Shown here: positions 1 to 9,474 of the stretch, one piece after another
Numbering within the stretch: position 1 is the first letter of the stretch
How the letters are laid out: every line of letters starts with the position of its first letter
Assembly (NCBI RefSeq): GCF_005222705.1
Contig: NZ_STGF01000008.1
Location: 124,001-188,000, forward strand
DNA from: Paenibacillus sp. SY21-1
GTDB lineage: Bacteria > Bacillota > Bacilli > Paenibacillales > Paenibacillaceae
Direction: 5' to 3'
Length of the DNA: 64,000 bases
Program-made: the position numbers and the translations under genes
Notes under the pieces: generated by a model
Database searches by the model: none
What the model was told of the DNA's origin: nothing
The model's input: only the letters and a program-made list of their open reading frames with translations

Positions 1-1103
1 CACGAATTGCGGCCGAGATTAAAAATTTCAATCCGGAAGATTACGGCCTGGATAAGAAGGAAGCGCGCCGGATGGACCGTTTCGTACAGTTTGCGTCCGT
101 TGCAAGCAAGCTGGCGATCGAGGATGCGGATTTGCGGATCGGCGAGAATGCCGATGCGGAGCGCGTAGGCGTAATGGTTGGTTCGGGCATCGGCGGTCTG
201 GGCACATGGGAGGATCAGCACAATATTTTGCTCGAGAAGGGACCGAAGCGGGTCAGCCCGTTTTTTATCCCGATGATGATTGCGAACATGGCTTCCGGCC
301 AAGTGTCGATGCTTACGGGCGCAAAGGGTCCGAACAGCACGGCGGTGACCGCTTGTGCGACCGGAACGCATTCGATCGGCGATTCGTTCAAAATGATTCA
401 GCGCGGCGATGCGGACGTTATGATCGCGGGCGGCGCGGAAGCGACGATTCGTCCGACCGGCATGGCAGGCTTCTGCTCGATGCGGGCGATGTCCGTTCGC
501 AACGATGAGCCGGCCAAGGCCAGCCGTCCATTCGACGTGGATCGCGACGGCTTCGTCATGGGCGAGGGCGCCGGCGTGCTGGTGCTGGAATCGCTGGAGC
601 ATGCCGAGGCGCGCGGAGCCAAAATCTATGCCGAGGTCATCGGCTACGGCATGAGCGGCGACGCTCATCATATGACAGAGCCTGATCCGGACGGAGCGGC
701 GCGTTGTATGACGAAAGCGCTCAAGGATGCGGGAATTGCCCCTTCGGAGATCGACTACATCAATGCGCACGGAACGTCCACGCCGGTAGGCGACCGTTCC
801 GAGACGACGGCGATCAAGAAAGCGTTTGGCGAGCATGCTTATAAATTGGCGGTGAGCTCGACCAAATCGATGACCGGACATTTGCTTGGCGCGGCAGGCG
901 GCGTGGAAGCCGTCATCCTTGGCCTTACACTGAAAAGCGGCGTTATCGCGCCGACGATCAACCTGGATAATCAAGACCCGGAATGCGATCTGGACTATGT
1001 TCCGAACAAGCCGCGCGAAGCGGATGTGAGAACCGCGCTTTCGAATTCGTTCGGGTTCGGCGGTCATAATGCGACGATCGTGATGAAAGTATATGAAGCG
1101 TGA
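1..1103 (+). CDS. fabF: Beta-ketoacyl-ACP synthase II, 5'-truncated
   Basis: Condensing enzyme of type II fatty acid synthesis in the cytoplasm; it elongates acyl-ACP with malonyl-ACP. The reading frame is open from base 3, so the start codon and roughly the first 60-70 residues lie before the window; the visible part begins [15 protein letters not shown], typical of FabF. The thiolase-fold catalytic triad is intact: the cysteine in TACATG (codon at 354), the histidine of [11 protein letters not shown] and the histidine of [11 protein letters not shown]. The C-terminal [11 protein letters not shown] motif is also present. The gene overlaps rnc by 11 bases, so the two are probably cotranscribed and translationally coupled. 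Identity is secure; only the N-terminus is missing. Confidence 0.97.
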   Translation, partial: RIAAEIKNFNPEDYGLDKKEARRMDRFVQFASVASKLAIEDADLRIGENADAERVGVMVGSGIGGLGTWEDQHNILLEKGPKRVSPFFIPMMIANMASGQVSMLTGAKGPNSTAVTACATGTHSIGDSFKMIQRGDADVMIAGGAEATIRPTGMAGFCSMRAMSVRNDEPAKASRPFDVDRDGFVMGEGAGVLVLESLEHAEARGAKIYAEVIGYGMSGDAHHMTEPDPDGAARCMTKALKDAGIAPSEIDYINAHGTSTPVGDRSETTAIKKAFGEHAYKLAVSSTKSMTGHLLGAAGGVEAVILGLTLKSGVIAPTINLDNQDPECDLDYVPNKPREADVRTALSNSFGFGGHNATIVMKVYEA

Positions 1104-1797
1104 TTCCTTTCTGGAGCTTCAACAGCGGCTAGGCCTTAGCTTTAGCCGCACGAAGCTGCTCAAGCAGGCATTTACTCATACCTCTTACGTAAACGAGCAT
1201 AAGCGCGGTTCCGTTCAGGACAATGAGCGGCTTGAGTTTCTCGGAGATGCGGTGCTTCAATTGCTCGTGTCCGAGTACTTGTTCGCCGCGTATCCGCAAA
1301 GACCGGAAGGGGAGCTTACGCGGATGCGGGCCTCGATCGTATGCGAGCCGTCTCTGGCCCAATTTGCGGAGCGTCTGGAGCTGGGTCAGCATGTCCTGCT
1401 CGGACGCGGCGAGGAGCAGCTAGGCGGAAGGCAGCGTCAAGCGCTGCTTGCGGATTTATACGAATCGTTTATCGGAGCCATTTTTCTCGATGCCGGCATT
1501 GACCGGACGAGAAGCTTTTTGCAGGAGCATATGTTTCCGTTTGTCGATGCGAACGATTATGGACTGCTAATGAAGGATTCCAAATCCAAGCTGCAGGAGA
1601 GATCGCAGCATCACGGACTTGGACCGGTTGAATACCGGATCGTCGAGGAACGCGGGCCCGCGCATGACCGCGAGTTTGTTGTGGCGGTGTATTTGGGCGA
1701 GAAGCCTTACGGCGAGGGCAGCGGCAGAACGAAGAAGGAAGCGGAGCAGCGCGCCGCGGCGGAGGCCTGGCGGGTGCTGTCGCAGGAGCAGGGCTAA
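1093..1797 (+). CDS. rnc: Ribonuclease III
   Basis: Double-strand-specific endoribonuclease that processes rRNA precursors and structured RNAs. It has 234 residues, the usual family length. The N-terminal endonuclease domain carries the signature [11 protein letters not shown], with the catalytic acidic residues E48 and D52, and a second pair at D121 and E124 ([11 protein letters not shown]). A dsRNA-binding domain follows at about residues 160-230, with the [14 protein letters not shown] motif. The ATG at 1093 lies inside the end of fabF. The gene ends in front of a strong hairpin terminator, so fabF-rnc form the end of a transcription unit. In B. subtilis the orthologue also directly precedes smc. 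Confidence 0.97.
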   Translation: MKRDSFLELQQRLGLSFSRTKLLKQAFTHTSYVNEHKRGSVQDNERLEFLGDAVLQLLVSEYLFAAYPQRPEGELTRMRASIVCEPSLAQFAERLELGQHVLLGRGEEQLGGRQRQALLADLYESFIGAIFLDAGIDRTRSFLQEHMFPFVDANDYGLLMKDSKSKLQERSQHHGLGPVEYRIVEERGPAHDREFVVAVYLGEKPYGEGSGRTKKEAEQRAAAEAWRVLSQEQG

Positions 1798-1801
1798 TCT
1801 G

Positions 1802-1856
1802 AAGGCTGCAAACGCCCATCAGCATTTTGTTGCTGACGGGCGTTTGCAGCCTTTTT
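1802..1856 (+). terminator. Rho-independent terminator after rnc
   Basis: A 22-base inverted repeat with one mismatch (arms 1802-1823 and 1832-1853, 8-base loop) is followed by a T-run. It sits 4 bases after the rnc stop codon and separates fabF-rnc from smc. Confidence 0.93.
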
Positions 1857-1967
1857 CCAAATGATCAGAAAACGCTCCCTTGCCGCAGGGTGAAAAGCTT
1901 GGGAAAAGCGGCGGCATGAGCCTGATGAAGGAGCCGTTAGCCGTTCCGCCAGAGCCTTGAGGACGGT

Positions 1968-1995
1968 TATCAACAACAGGCGGATGTGGTACAAT
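1968..1995 (+). promoter_or_regulatory. Candidate sigma-A promoter of smc
   Basis: An extended -10 element TGGTACAAT (-10 TACAAT at 1990-1995) lies 16 bases after a weak -35 TTATCA at 1968-1973. It falls between the rnc terminator and smc, 24 bases upstream of the start codon. The extended TG motif compensates for the poor -35. Read by eye only. Confidence 0.55.
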
Positions 1996-2019
1996 GGGCG
2001 GTGAGGTGAAAACCAGTTT

Positions 2020-5000
2020 ATGTTTTTGAAACGAATTGAACTATCGGGCTTTAAATCATTTGCCGACCGGACCGAAATGGAATTTGTCACGGGCATTACG
2101 GCCGTGGTCGGACCCAACGGCAGCGGCAAAAGCAATATATCGGACGGCATTCGCTGGGTGCTGGGCGAGCAGAGCGCGAAGAGCTTGCGCGGCGGCAAGA
2201 TGGAGGACATTATTTTTGCCGGCAGCGATGCCCGCAAAGCCGTCAACTACAGCGAGGTTTCGCTGACGCTCGATAACGGGGACGGCGCGCTGCCGCTTGA
2301 GTATCATGAGGTGACGGTTACTCGCCGTGTTCACCGCAGCGGGGACAGCGAATATTTAATTAACAAGCAGCCCTGTCGGCTGAAGGATATTACCGAGCTG
2401 TTTATGGATACCGGCATCGGCAAGGAAGCCTACTCCATCATTGGACAAGGCCGAATTGAGGAAATTTTAAGTACGCGCTCGGAGGATCGGCGCGGTATTT
2501 TCGAGGAAGCGTCCGGCATTGTGAAATACAAGTCGCGCAAGCGCGAAGCAAAGCGGAAGCTTGACGAAACCGAAACCAATTTGCTGCGGATTCATGATCT
2601 CGTTACAGAGCTTGAAGACCAGGTGGCCCCGCTGCGCAAGCAGTCGGAGAAGGCGCTGCACTTCAAGGATTTGAAGGAGCAGCTCCAGGCGAAAGAAATT
2701 TCGATGTATGTACATAACATCGGTGAGCTGCATGCCTCCTGGCAGGAAGCGAGCGTTAAGCTGGAGCGACTGAAGCAAGAGGAGCTCCAACTGTCCGCCG
2801 TCGTCAGCAAGCATGATGCGCATTTGGAGAAGGATCGCCATCAGCTTCGCGAGCTTGAGCAGGAGCTTGAGCAGCTTCACGAGCTGATGCTGCACATCAG
2901 CGAGGAATTCGAGAAGTGCGAAGGTCACGGCGAGGTGCTGAGGGAACGCAAACGCAACCTGGAGCAGAACAAGCGACAGCTTGAGCAGTCGCTTGCCGCG
3001 CAGGACGAGCGCATTGTCGCCTTGTCCCGCGAGGAAGCGGAGTTTCGGGCCAAGGCAGCCGCATTGCAGCTCGAGCTGGCGGATTTGCGCGCTCAAATCG
3101 CGGCTGAGCAAGACAAGCTGCTGGGCGTAACGGGAAGCACCGTTGCGGGCGCCGAGGAGACGCTGAAGGCGGAGCTGCTGGAAGTGCTCAGCGCGATGGC
3201 GCAGCATCGCAACGAAATACGCTATGCGGAGCAGCAGCAGGAAACGCTTCAGCGGCGCATGCAGCGGATTAGCGAGGATGAGGGCAAGTGGGAGGAGCAG
3301 CACGATCGGCTGGAGCGCCGCAGAACGGAGCTTGCCGAGGTGCTCGAATCGACGCTTGCACGGCTGGAAAAAGCACGCAATCAGACCTTGACGGAAACCG
3401 AACAGACGCGATCGATTGCCGCAAGCATCGAAGAGGTGAGTCAGGCGATTCGCAAGTGGGACCAGAAGCTCGACAGTCATGTGTCGCGCCGGGATACCAT
3501 GAAGGAAATGCAGGATGCGCTCGACGGCTTTATGCAGGGTGTTAAGGAAGTGCTCAAGGCTGCTCGCAGAGGCAGCGGCGGCATACGCGGCGTTCATGGC
3601 GCGGTTGCCGAGCTGATGCGGGTGCCGGAGCGCATTGAAACCGCAGTAGAAACTGCGCTTGGCGGCGCTTTGCAGCACATTGTCATGGAGGACGAGCGCA
3701 CCGCCCGCGAAGCGATCGCGTTCCTTAAGCAGCGTCATCTGGGCCGGGCCACCTTCCTGCCGCTGAATGTTATTCGCGGTCGTCAGGTGCCGGAGCATGA
3801 TCGGCGCAGTGTGGAGTCGATGGAAGGTTTTGTGGGGGTAGCGGCCGACCTTGTCGGCGCAGACAGCCAGTACGAAGCAATCGTAGCGAATCTGCTCGGC
3901 AACGTGCTGCTTGCGGAAACGCTGGAGCAGGCGAATAAAATTGCTTCAAGATGCCAATACCGCTATCGCGTCGTTACGCTCGAGGGAGATATCGTCAATG
4001 CGGGCGGCTCGATGACGGGGGGCAGCTTGCAGAAAAAAGGAGCAAGCCTGCTCGGCAGACAGCGCCAGATCGAAACGCTGGATCAGGAAATCGAGGATGC
4101 GCGCAAGATGGCCGCCCAGCTCCGCGACAAGCTCAGCGATCTGCGCAAGGAGCAGTCCATCCGCACGCACAAAATCGAAGAGCTGCGCGCGGAGGCTGAG
4201 CAGAGCCGGATTGACGAGCAGCAGCTTAGGGCCGAGCTGCAGCAGCTTGGCAATGAAGCCAGGCACTTGGCCGACCAGAAGCAGCTGTACACGGCCGACC
4301 GCAGCTCGCATAAGGCGGAGCAGGATGGGGCGCAAGCCGCCGCCGCCGCCGCCGCGCAGAGGCTTGCCGAGCTTGAGCGGGATGAAGCACGGCTGCAGGA
4401 GGCCATCAGGCTTGCCGAGGAGCGGCGCAAGGAGAGCGAAAGCGCCAAGGAGCAATTGCAAGGACAGCTTACCGACATCAAAATCGCCGCCGCAAAGGCG
4501 GATCAGGAAAAGCAGTCGTTCGAGGATCAGGCGGCCCGCGTCCGTTCCGACATTCAGCGCGCCAAGGAGGAGCTTTCCGCCTTGGGGAACCTGATGCAGC
4601 AGCAAGAGGAGGAGCTGGAGCGCCATGGGGCAGAAACGGTGAAGCAGATCGAATTGCTTAACCATTTGCGGCTGAAAAAGCAGCAATGCTCGGAGCAGAC
4701 GGACCTGAAGCGGGCAGCTCGCGCGCTGCGCGTGCAGGAGCTCGATCAGGGCGAAAGCGAGACGAAGGAGCAGCGGGCACAGCTTCGGCAGGTGGAGGAG
4801 CAAGTAAGGCAGACCGAAATTGCGGCGAATCGTATGGACGTCGAGCTTGACAATCTGCTGCGCAAGCTGAGCGAGGATTACGAGCTCAGCTATGAGCTGG
4901 CCAAGGAGCAGTACCCGATTCCGGAGGACATTGCCGGGACGCAGCAGAGCGTGCGTGATTTGAAACGCCAAATAGCCGCGCTTGGAGAGGTTAATCTTGG

Positions 5001-5595
5001 GGCGATCGAGGAATTTGAGCGGGTCAAGGAGCGGTTTGAATTTTTATCCTCCCAGAAGGACGATTTAATTGAAGCCAAAACGACGCTTTATCAGGTCATC
5101 AAGGAAATGGACGACGAGATGTCGAAGCGATTCAAAACGACGTTTCAAGCGATCAGAGGCCACTTCGTTACGGTCTTTGCCAAGCTGTTCGGAGGTGGAC
5201 GGGCGGACCTGATTTTGGTGGAACCGGACAACGTGCTGGAGACGGGAATTGATATCGTCGCCCAGCCTCCGGGCAAGAAGCTGCAAAATTTGCAGCTGTT
5301 GTCGGGCGGCGAACGTGCGCTGACAGCCATTGCGCTGCTGTTTGCCATTCTGCAGGTCAAGCCGGTGCCATTCTGTGTGCTTGACGAGGTGGAGGCTGCG
5401 CTGGACGAGGCGAACGTATCGCGTTTTGCACAGTATTTGCGCGAGTTTTCCGGTTTAACGCAATTTATCGTCGTGACTCACCGCAAGGGCACGATGGAGG
5501 AAGCGGATGTGCTGTACGGCGTAACGATGGAGGAAGGCGGCGTGTCGAAGCTGGTTTCGGTGCGTCTTGACGATGAGGAAGCGGTATCCGCTTAA
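2020..5595 (+). CDS. smc: Chromosome condensation ATPase SMC
   Basis: SMC protein of the SMC-ScpA-ScpB condensin, which compacts and segregates the chromosome. It has 1191 residues, close to the 1186 of B. subtilis. The N-terminal head has Walker A GPNGSGKS at residues 31-38. Two long Glu/Gln/Arg/Leu-rich coiled coils flank a hinge at about residues 515-670. The C-terminal head has the ABC signature LSGGERAL and Walker B FCVLDEVEAALDEAN. A run of seven alanines (about residues 768-775) encoded by repeated GCC codons lies in the second coiled coil. The ATG at 2020 follows a GAGGTGA site. ftsY follows after 45 bases, as in Bacillus, so the two are probably cotranscribed. Confidence 0.98.
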   Translation: MFLKRIELSGFKSFADRTEMEFVTGITAVVGPNGSGKSNISDGIRWVLGEQSAKSLRGGKMEDIIFAGSDARKAVNYSEVSLTLDNGDGALPLEYHEVTVTRRVHRSGDSEYLINKQPCRLKDITELFMDTGIGKEAYSIIGQGRIEEILSTRSEDRRGIFEEASGIVKYKSRKREAKRKLDETETNLLRIHDLVTELEDQVAPLRKQSEKALHFKDLKEQLQAKEISMYVHNIGELHASWQEASVKLERLKQEELQLSAVVSKHDAHLEKDRHQLRELEQELEQLHELMLHISEEFEKCEGHGEVLRERKRNLEQNKRQLEQSLAAQDERIVALSREEAEFRAKAAALQLELADLRAQIAAEQDKLLGVTGSTVAGAEETLKAELLEVLSAMAQHRNEIRYAEQQQETLQRRMQRISEDEGKWEEQHDRLERRRTELAEVLESTLARLEKARNQTLTETEQTRSIAASIEEVSQAIRKWDQKLDSHVSRRDTMKEMQDALDGFMQGVKEVLKAARRGSGGIRGVHGAVAELMRVPERIETAVETALGGALQHIVMEDERTAREAIAFLKQRHLGRATFLPLNVIRGRQVPEHDRRSVESMEGFVGVAADLVGADSQYEAIVANLLGNVLLAETLEQANKIASRCQYRYRVVTLEGDIVNAGGSMTGGSLQKKGASLLGRQRQIETLDQEIEDARKMAAQLRDKLSDLRKEQSIRTHKIEELRAEAEQSRIDEQQLRAELQQLGNEARHLADQKQLYTADRSSHKAEQDGAQAAAAAAAQRLAELERDEARLQEAIRLAEERRKESESAKEQLQGQLTDIKIAAAKADQEKQSFEDQAARVRSDIQRAKEELSALGNLMQQQEEELERHGAETVKQIELLNHLRLKKQQCSEQTDLKRAARALRVQELDQGESETKEQRAQLRQVEEQVRQTEIAANRMDVELDNLLRKLSEDYELSYELAKEQYPIPEDIAGTQQSVRDLKRQIAALGEVNLGAIEEFERVKERFEFLSSQKDDLIEAKTTLYQVIKEMDDEMSKRFKTTFQAIRGHFVTVFAKLFGGGRADLILVEPDNVLETGIDIVAQPPGKKLQNLQLLSGGERALTAIALLFAILQVKPVPFCVLDEVEAALDEANVSRFAQYLREFSGLTQFIVVTHRKGTMEEADVLYGVTMEEGGVSKLVSVRLDDEEAVSA

Positions 5596-5640
5596 AAGTG
5601 ACGACAGGTCTGTGTATGCGAGGATGGAGGAAAAAGAGAG

Positions 5641-6648
5641 ATGAGTTTTTTTAAGAGGCTGAAGGAAAGCATCGCGGCAAAAACGGAAGCGGTGACGAAT
5701 GTATTTAAGGAAGGGCTCAGTAAAACCCGCACGGCCTTCGTCGAGAAGGTCGAGGAGCTGATTACCCGCCGCAAAAAAATTGACGAAGAATTTTACGAGG
5801 AGCTTGAGGAAATTCTGATCGGCGCCGACGTCGGCGTGAATACCGTCATGCAGCTCATAGAGGATTTGCGGGTTGAGGTGAAAAAACGCAAAATCGAAAA
5901 TGCGGCCGAGCTTCAGCCTGTTCTCTCGGAGAAGCTGATTCAGTTGATGAAGGGCGACGACGAAGCGGGACTGAAGATGGCAGCAAGCGGAATTACCGTT
6001 ATTTTGTTCGTTGGCGTGAACGGCGTCGGCAAGACGACGACGATCGGCAAGCTGGCGCATAAATTCAAAAGCGAAGGCAAAAGCGTGCTGATGGCTGCCG
6101 GAGATACGTTCCGCGCCGGCGCGATCGAGCAGCTTGAGGTATGGGGACAGCGAGTTGGCGTAGAGGTTATCAAGCAGCAGGCGGGCTCTGATCCGGCGGC
6201 TGTCATGTACGATGCGGTGCAAGCGGCGAAGCAGCGGAAGGTCGATGTGCTGCTGTGCGATACGGCAGGCCGGCTGCAGAACAAAACGAATCTGATGGAA
6301 GAGCTGAACAAAATATTCCGCGTCATCCGACGCGAGCTGCCGGATGCGCCGCATGAGGTGCTGCTCGTGCTGGATGCCACAACGGGACAAAATGCGCTTA
6401 GCCAAGCCAAGCTGTTCGGCGAAAAAAGCGGCGTAACCGGTCTGGTGCTTACGAAGCTGGACGGAACGGCTAAAGGCGGCATCGTGATCGCGATTCGCAA
6501 TGAGCTGAGCCTTCCGGTGAAGCTCGTTGGACTGGGGGAAAAAATGGGCGATTTGCAGGAATTCGATTCCGAGCAGTTCATTCATGCTTTGTTTGCAGGG
6601 TTGATTCAGCGCGAAGAGGAGCAGCAGTCCGAGCGTGCGGCGGAATAG
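5641..6648 (+). CDS. ftsY: Signal recognition particle receptor FtsY
   Basis: SRP-type GTPase that docks ribosome-nascent chain-SRP complexes at the membrane translocon. It has 335 residues, close to the short Bacillus form (329) and lacking the long acidic A domain of E. coli. Order: a basic amphipathic N-terminus (MSFFKRLKESI), the N-domain four-helix bundle, then the G domain with G1 GVNGVGKTTT near residue 125, DTFRAGA, DTAGR and TKLDGTAKGG. The C-terminus (about 320-335) is Glu-rich. The start follows a GGAGG site. It lies between smc and the ylxM-ffh unit, so both protein partners of the SRP pathway are encoded within 3 kb. Confidence 0.98.
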   Translation: MSFFKRLKESIAAKTEAVTNVFKEGLSKTRTAFVEKVEELITRRKKIDEEFYEELEEILIGADVGVNTVMQLIEDLRVEVKKRKIENAAELQPVLSEKLIQLMKGDDEAGLKMAASGITVILFVGVNGVGKTTTIGKLAHKFKSEGKSVLMAAGDTFRAGAIEQLEVWGQRVGVEVIKQQAGSDPAAVMYDAVQAAKQRKVDVLLCDTAGRLQNKTNLMEELNKIFRVIRRELPDAPHEVLLVLDATTGQNALSQAKLFGEKSGVTGLVLTKLDGTAKGGIVIAIRNELSLPVKLVGLGEKMGDLQEFDSEQFIHALFAGLIQREEEQQSERAAE

Positions 6649-6787
6649 GCTGCCACAGGAGGAGGGGGCCATCTGGATCTGTTGCAAATGGGGCAGCGGA
6701 CTTGGATGGCCTTTGCCGCTTTTGGACCGTTCAGGTACACGGAGAGACTGCCGCGATTGCAGCTGCAAAGGTGACAAGGATAAATAC

Positions 6788-6816
6788 TTGACAGCACTTC
6801 CGGCATCGGTTATGAT
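6788..6816 (+). promoter_or_regulatory. Strong sigma-A promoter before ylxM-ffh
   Basis: A consensus -35 TTGACA (6788-6793), a 17-base spacer and the -10 TATGAT (6811-6816), with one mismatch to TATAAT. It lies in the 242-base gap between ftsY and ylxM, 75 bases before the ylxM start. It is one of the best sigma-A matches in the window and would drive ylxM, ffh, rpsP and khpA as one unit. The rest of the gap (6649-6787) shows no convincing gene or terminator. Confidence 0.85.
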
Positions 6817-6890
6817 AAGAAACGTTGTTAGCTGTAAAGGCATTTGCCTTGACGGCTGCTGCTCACGCAAGACGGCAGGAGGGCTTAAGG

Positions 6891-7253
6891 ATGCAAGCAA
6901 ACGAAGCAGACGCCTTGTCCAAGACAACCCGAATCAATTTGCTGTTCGACTTCTATGAGCCGCTCCTTACAGAGAAGCAGCGGACTTTTCTTAAATATTA
7001 TTTTCATGACGATTATTCGCTTGGCGAAATATCAGCCGAGTCGGGGATAAGCCGACAAGCGGTATATGAGCATATCAAGCGTGCCGAGCAAGTGCTCGAA
7101 GGCTATGAAAGCAAGCTGAGCCTGCTTTCGCGGCATACGGAGCAGCAGCTTCTGACCGATCAGCTTGCGCAAGGCATCGGCGGACTCGTCATTGACGAGC
7201 AGGATAAGGCAAGGCTGTTAGATATGATTAACAGGCTAGGCAGAATGGAATAG
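6891..7253 (+). CDS. ylxM: YlxM-family DNA-binding/SRP-associated protein
   Basis: Small helix-turn-helix protein of the UPF0122/YlxM family, always found next to ffh. Its exact role is unsettled, though Gram-positive homologues have been linked to SRP function. The 120-residue form starts at ATG 6891 after an AGGAGGG site; longer upstream in-frame starts have no such site. The sigma-4-like HTH is visible at about residues 20-65: ylxM proteins share the LLTEKQRTFLKYYF and DYSLGEIS elements, then SGISRQAVYEHIKRA. The C-terminus is helical. It ends 20 bases before ffh, so coexpression is expected. Family assignment is firm; molecular function is not. Confidence 0.92.
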   Translation: MQANEADALSKTTRINLLFDFYEPLLTEKQRTFLKYYFHDDYSLGEISAESGISRQAVYEHIKRAEQVLEGYESKLSLLSRHTEQQLLTDQLAQGIGGLVIDEQDKARLLDMINRLGRME

Positions 7254-7273
7254 ATGAACGGAGGTGACGGCGC

Positions 7274-8653
7274 ATGGCAGCATTTGAAAGCTTGTCAAGC
7301 CGGCTTCAGAATGTGTTCAGCAAGCTGCGCGGCAAGGGCAAGGTGTCGGAGGACGACGTAAATGAAGCGATGCGCGAGGTGCGACTGGCGCTTCTGGAAG
7401 CGGACGTTAACTTTAAAGTCGTCAAGGACTTCATTGCAAAGGTCAAAGAGCAGGCAATTGGCCTTGATGTGTCCAAGAGCTTTACGCCGGGCATGGTCGT
7501 CATCGACATTGTTAACAAAGAGCTGACCCAGCTTATGGGCGGCACGCAGAGCAAGCTGGCGAAGGCGAATAAGCCTCCTACGGTCATTATGATGGCCGGC
7601 TTGCAGGGCGCGGGCAAAACGACGACGACAGGCAAGCTGGCGAAGCTGCTGCAGAAATCGAACAGCAAGCCGCTTCTGATTGCTTGCGATATTTATCGTC
7701 CCGCGGCTATCAAGCAGCTGCAGGTGCTTGGCGAGCAAATCAAGGCTCCTGTCTTCTCGCTTGGCGATCAGACCTCGCCGGTCGAAATCGCTCGCCAAGG
7801 GTTGCAGCAGGCCAAGGATAACGGACACGATTACGTGATTATCGATACGGCAGGACGTCTACATATCGATGAAGCGCTGATGGAAGAGCTCAAGCAAATT
7901 CATCAAGTAGTGAACCCGGACGAGGTGCTGCTTGTCGTTGACGCAATGACGGGGCAGGATGCCGTTAACGTTGCCAAAAGCTTTCACGAGCAGCTTGAGC
8001 TTACCGGCGTCGTGCTGACGAAGCTTGATGGCGATACGAGAGGCGGCGCGGCCTTGTCTGTCAAGGCTGTAACGGGCTGTCCGATCAAGTTTGCGGCGAT
8101 GGGGGAGAAAATCGACGCCCTAGAGCCGTTCCACCCGGAGCGGATGGCTTCGCGTATACTCGGCATGGGCGACATGCTGTCGCTGATCGAAAAAGCGCAA
8201 TCGAATATCGATGCGGAGAAAGCGAAGGAAATGGAGCGCAAAATGCGCACGGCGGAGTTTACCTTCGACGATTTTCTGGAGCAGATGGAACAGGTTCGCA
8301 AGCTTGGCCCGCTTGACCAGATTATGGACATGCTGCCCGGCATGAACAAGATGAAGGGCATCAAGGACATGAAGGTTGACGAGAAGCAGATCGGTCGCGT
8401 CGAGGCAATCGTGCGCTCGATGACGAAAGAAGAGAAGCAGCATCCCGAGCTGCTTAATCATAGCCGCCGCAAGCGGGTTGCCGCAGGCAGCGGAACGACG
8501 GTCGTCGAGGTGAACCGTTTAATCAAGCAGTTCGACGATATGAAGAAAATGATGAAGCAGTTTTCGTCGATGATGGGGCCTAAGGGACCTAAAGGCGGGA
8601 AGAAGGGCCTGAAGGGCATGCTTGGCAAAAACATGAAGTTCCCATTCGGCTAA
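7274..8653 (+). CDS. ffh: Signal recognition particle protein Ffh
   Basis: SRP54-type GTPase that binds signal sequences together with the SRP RNA and delivers ribosomes to FtsY. It has 459 residues, slightly above the Bacillus length (446). The N domain (1-90) is followed by the G domain with G1 GLQGAGKTTT at about residue 109, DIYRPAA, DTAGRLH and TKLDGDTRGG. The Met-rich M domain (about 300-430) contains the DQIMDMLPGMNKMKG element and the RNA-binding HSRRKRVAAGSG loop. The C-terminal tail is Gly/Lys/Met-rich. It starts at ATG 7274 behind CGGAGGTGA, and rpsP follows after 46 bases. Confidence 0.98.
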   Translation: MAAFESLSSRLQNVFSKLRGKGKVSEDDVNEAMREVRLALLEADVNFKVVKDFIAKVKEQAIGLDVSKSFTPGMVVIDIVNKELTQLMGGTQSKLAKANKPPTVIMMAGLQGAGKTTTTGKLAKLLQKSNSKPLLIACDIYRPAAIKQLQVLGEQIKAPVFSLGDQTSPVEIARQGLQQAKDNGHDYVIIDTAGRLHIDEALMEELKQIHQVVNPDEVLLVVDAMTGQDAVNVAKSFHEQLELTGVVLTKLDGDTRGGAALSVKAVTGCPIKFAAMGEKIDALEPFHPERMASRILGMGDMLSLIEKAQSNIDAEKAKEMERKMRTAEFTFDDFLEQMEQVRKLGPLDQIMDMLPGMNKMKGIKDMKVDEKQIGRVEAIVRSMTKEEKQHPELLNHSRRKRVAAGSGTTVVEVNRLIKQFDDMKKMMKQFSSMMGPKGPKGGKKGLKGMLGKNMKFPFG

Positions 8654-8699
8654 AGAATGGTTCAGCTGGAGATTAATCATTTTAAGGAGGTGAAATACC

Positions 8700-8972
8700 A
8701 TGGCAGTACGTATTCGTTTGAAAAGAATCGGCGCTCACAAAGCACCTTTCTACCGCGTAGTCGTATCGGATTCCCGTTCGCCGCGTGACGGACGTTTTAT
8801 TGAGGAGATCGGCACTTACAACCCGGTTGCACAACCGGCTCAAGTTAAGATCGACGAAGAAAAAGCGTTGAAATGGCTGCAGACAGGAGCTCAAGCTTCT
8901 GATACTGTTCGCGACCTGCTTTCCAAAGCTGGTGTTCTTAAAAAGTTCCATGAGCTTAAGCAACAGAAATAA
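8700..8972 (+). CDS. rpsP: 30S ribosomal protein S16
   Basis: Small-subunit ribosomal protein S16, a 90-residue cytoplasmic protein needed for 30S assembly. The N-terminus [30 protein letters not shown] is split here as two recognisable motifs: RIRLKRIG and [11 protein letters not shown], followed by [11 protein letters not shown]. An almost ideal AAGGAGGTGA ribosome binding site sits 6 bases before the ATG. Codon choice (CGT, GAA, GTT) differs from neighbouring genes in the direction expected for high expression. It is followed by khpA, as in Bacillus. Confidence 0.98.
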   Translation: MAVRIRLKRIGAHKAPFYRVVVSDSRSPRDGRFIEEIGTYNPVAQPAQVKIDEEKALKWLQTGAQASDTVRDLLSKAGVLKKFHELKQQK

Positions 8973-8997
8973 CTGTTGAACAGCGGAGGGCTTTGAG

Positions 8998-9228
8998 ATG
9001 AAGGAATTGATTCTTGTCATAGCGAAGGCGTTGGTTGATCATCCTGATCAGGTGCAGGTGCTGGTCAAGGAGGACGATCGAAGCACGATATACGAGCTTT
9101 CGGTTCACCCCGAGGATATCGGAAAAATCATCGGCAAGCAAGGACGCATAGCGAAAGCGATGAGGACGGTCGTGACATCGGCTTCCGTCAAGTCGCCTAA
9201 GCGCTGCATCGTCGACATTGTGTCGTAA
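8998..9228 (+). CDS. khpA: KH-domain RNA-binding protein KhpA (YlqC)
   Basis: A 76-residue single KH domain protein. Homologues in streptococci form a dimer with KhpB (Jag) and bind RNA, affecting cell elongation and division. The KH signature is visible at about residues 40-60: IGKIIGKQGRIAKAMR, with the GKQG loop contacting RNA. The start ATG at 8998 follows CGGAGGGCTTTG. It sits 25 bases after rpsP and ends just before a terminator, making it the last gene of the ylxM-ffh-rpsP unit. The position matches ylqC of B. subtilis. Confidence 0.93.
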   Translation: MKELILVIAKALVDHPDQVQVLVKEDDRSTIYELSVHPEDIGKIIGKQGRIAKAMRTVVTSASVKSPKRCIVDIVS

Positions 9229-9243
9229 TCGGCGCGAAAGCTT

Positions 9244-9278
9244 GAGAGGGCTGGGATTGTATAATCCCGGCTCTTTTT
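9244..9278 (+). terminator. Rho-independent terminator after khpA
   Basis: Stem arms at about 9244-9258 and 9263-9273 (one bulged G and one G-U pair) with a four-base loop, followed by six Ts. It is placed 15 bases after khpA and closes the ylxM-khpA unit. Confidence 0.85.
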
Positions 9279-9411
9279 TGCATGGCAAGACATAATGAAC
9301 GGTCCGCTGATGGGTCGCATCATTCGCCAACGAATGGAACGGACATTGACAAGCTTCCGCTCTGCAAGAGGGCTGAGAAACGGGAAGGAGCAGGCATGCC
9401 TGTCGTTTGCC

Positions 9412-9441
9412 TTGGATCGTGGATGCTTTTGCATGTATAAT
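9412..9441 (+). promoter_or_regulatory. Candidate sigma-A promoter of rimM-trmD
   Basis: A -35 TTGGAT (9412-9417), an 18-base spacer and a perfect -10 TATAAT (9436-9441) lie 33 bases before the rimM start. Together with the terminator at 9244 this makes rimM-trmD a separate unit. The remaining gap (9279-9411) contains no supported gene; B. subtilis has ylqD at this position. Confidence 0.75.
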
Positions 9442-9474
9442 AACGGATATACCTTAAATGAAGGGCTGGTCATC

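Noticed and set aside
2467..3798. Long minus-strand open frame opposite smc (443 codons), and similar ones at 3946-4971
   Set aside because: It is the mirror of a GC-rich coiled-coil gene: Leu/Arg/Gln/His-rich, no ribosome site and no family resemblance. smc is complete and conserved on the plus strand.
5455..6927. 490-codon minus-strand open frame over smc end and ftsY
   Set aside because: It spans two well-supported plus-strand genes and has low-complexity His/Arg/Leu composition, as expected for antisense shadows.
9295..9474. Upstream extension of rimM
   Set aside because: The in-frame extension covers the TATAAT promoter and has no conserved sequence; RimM begins MEEKWFTVGKV.
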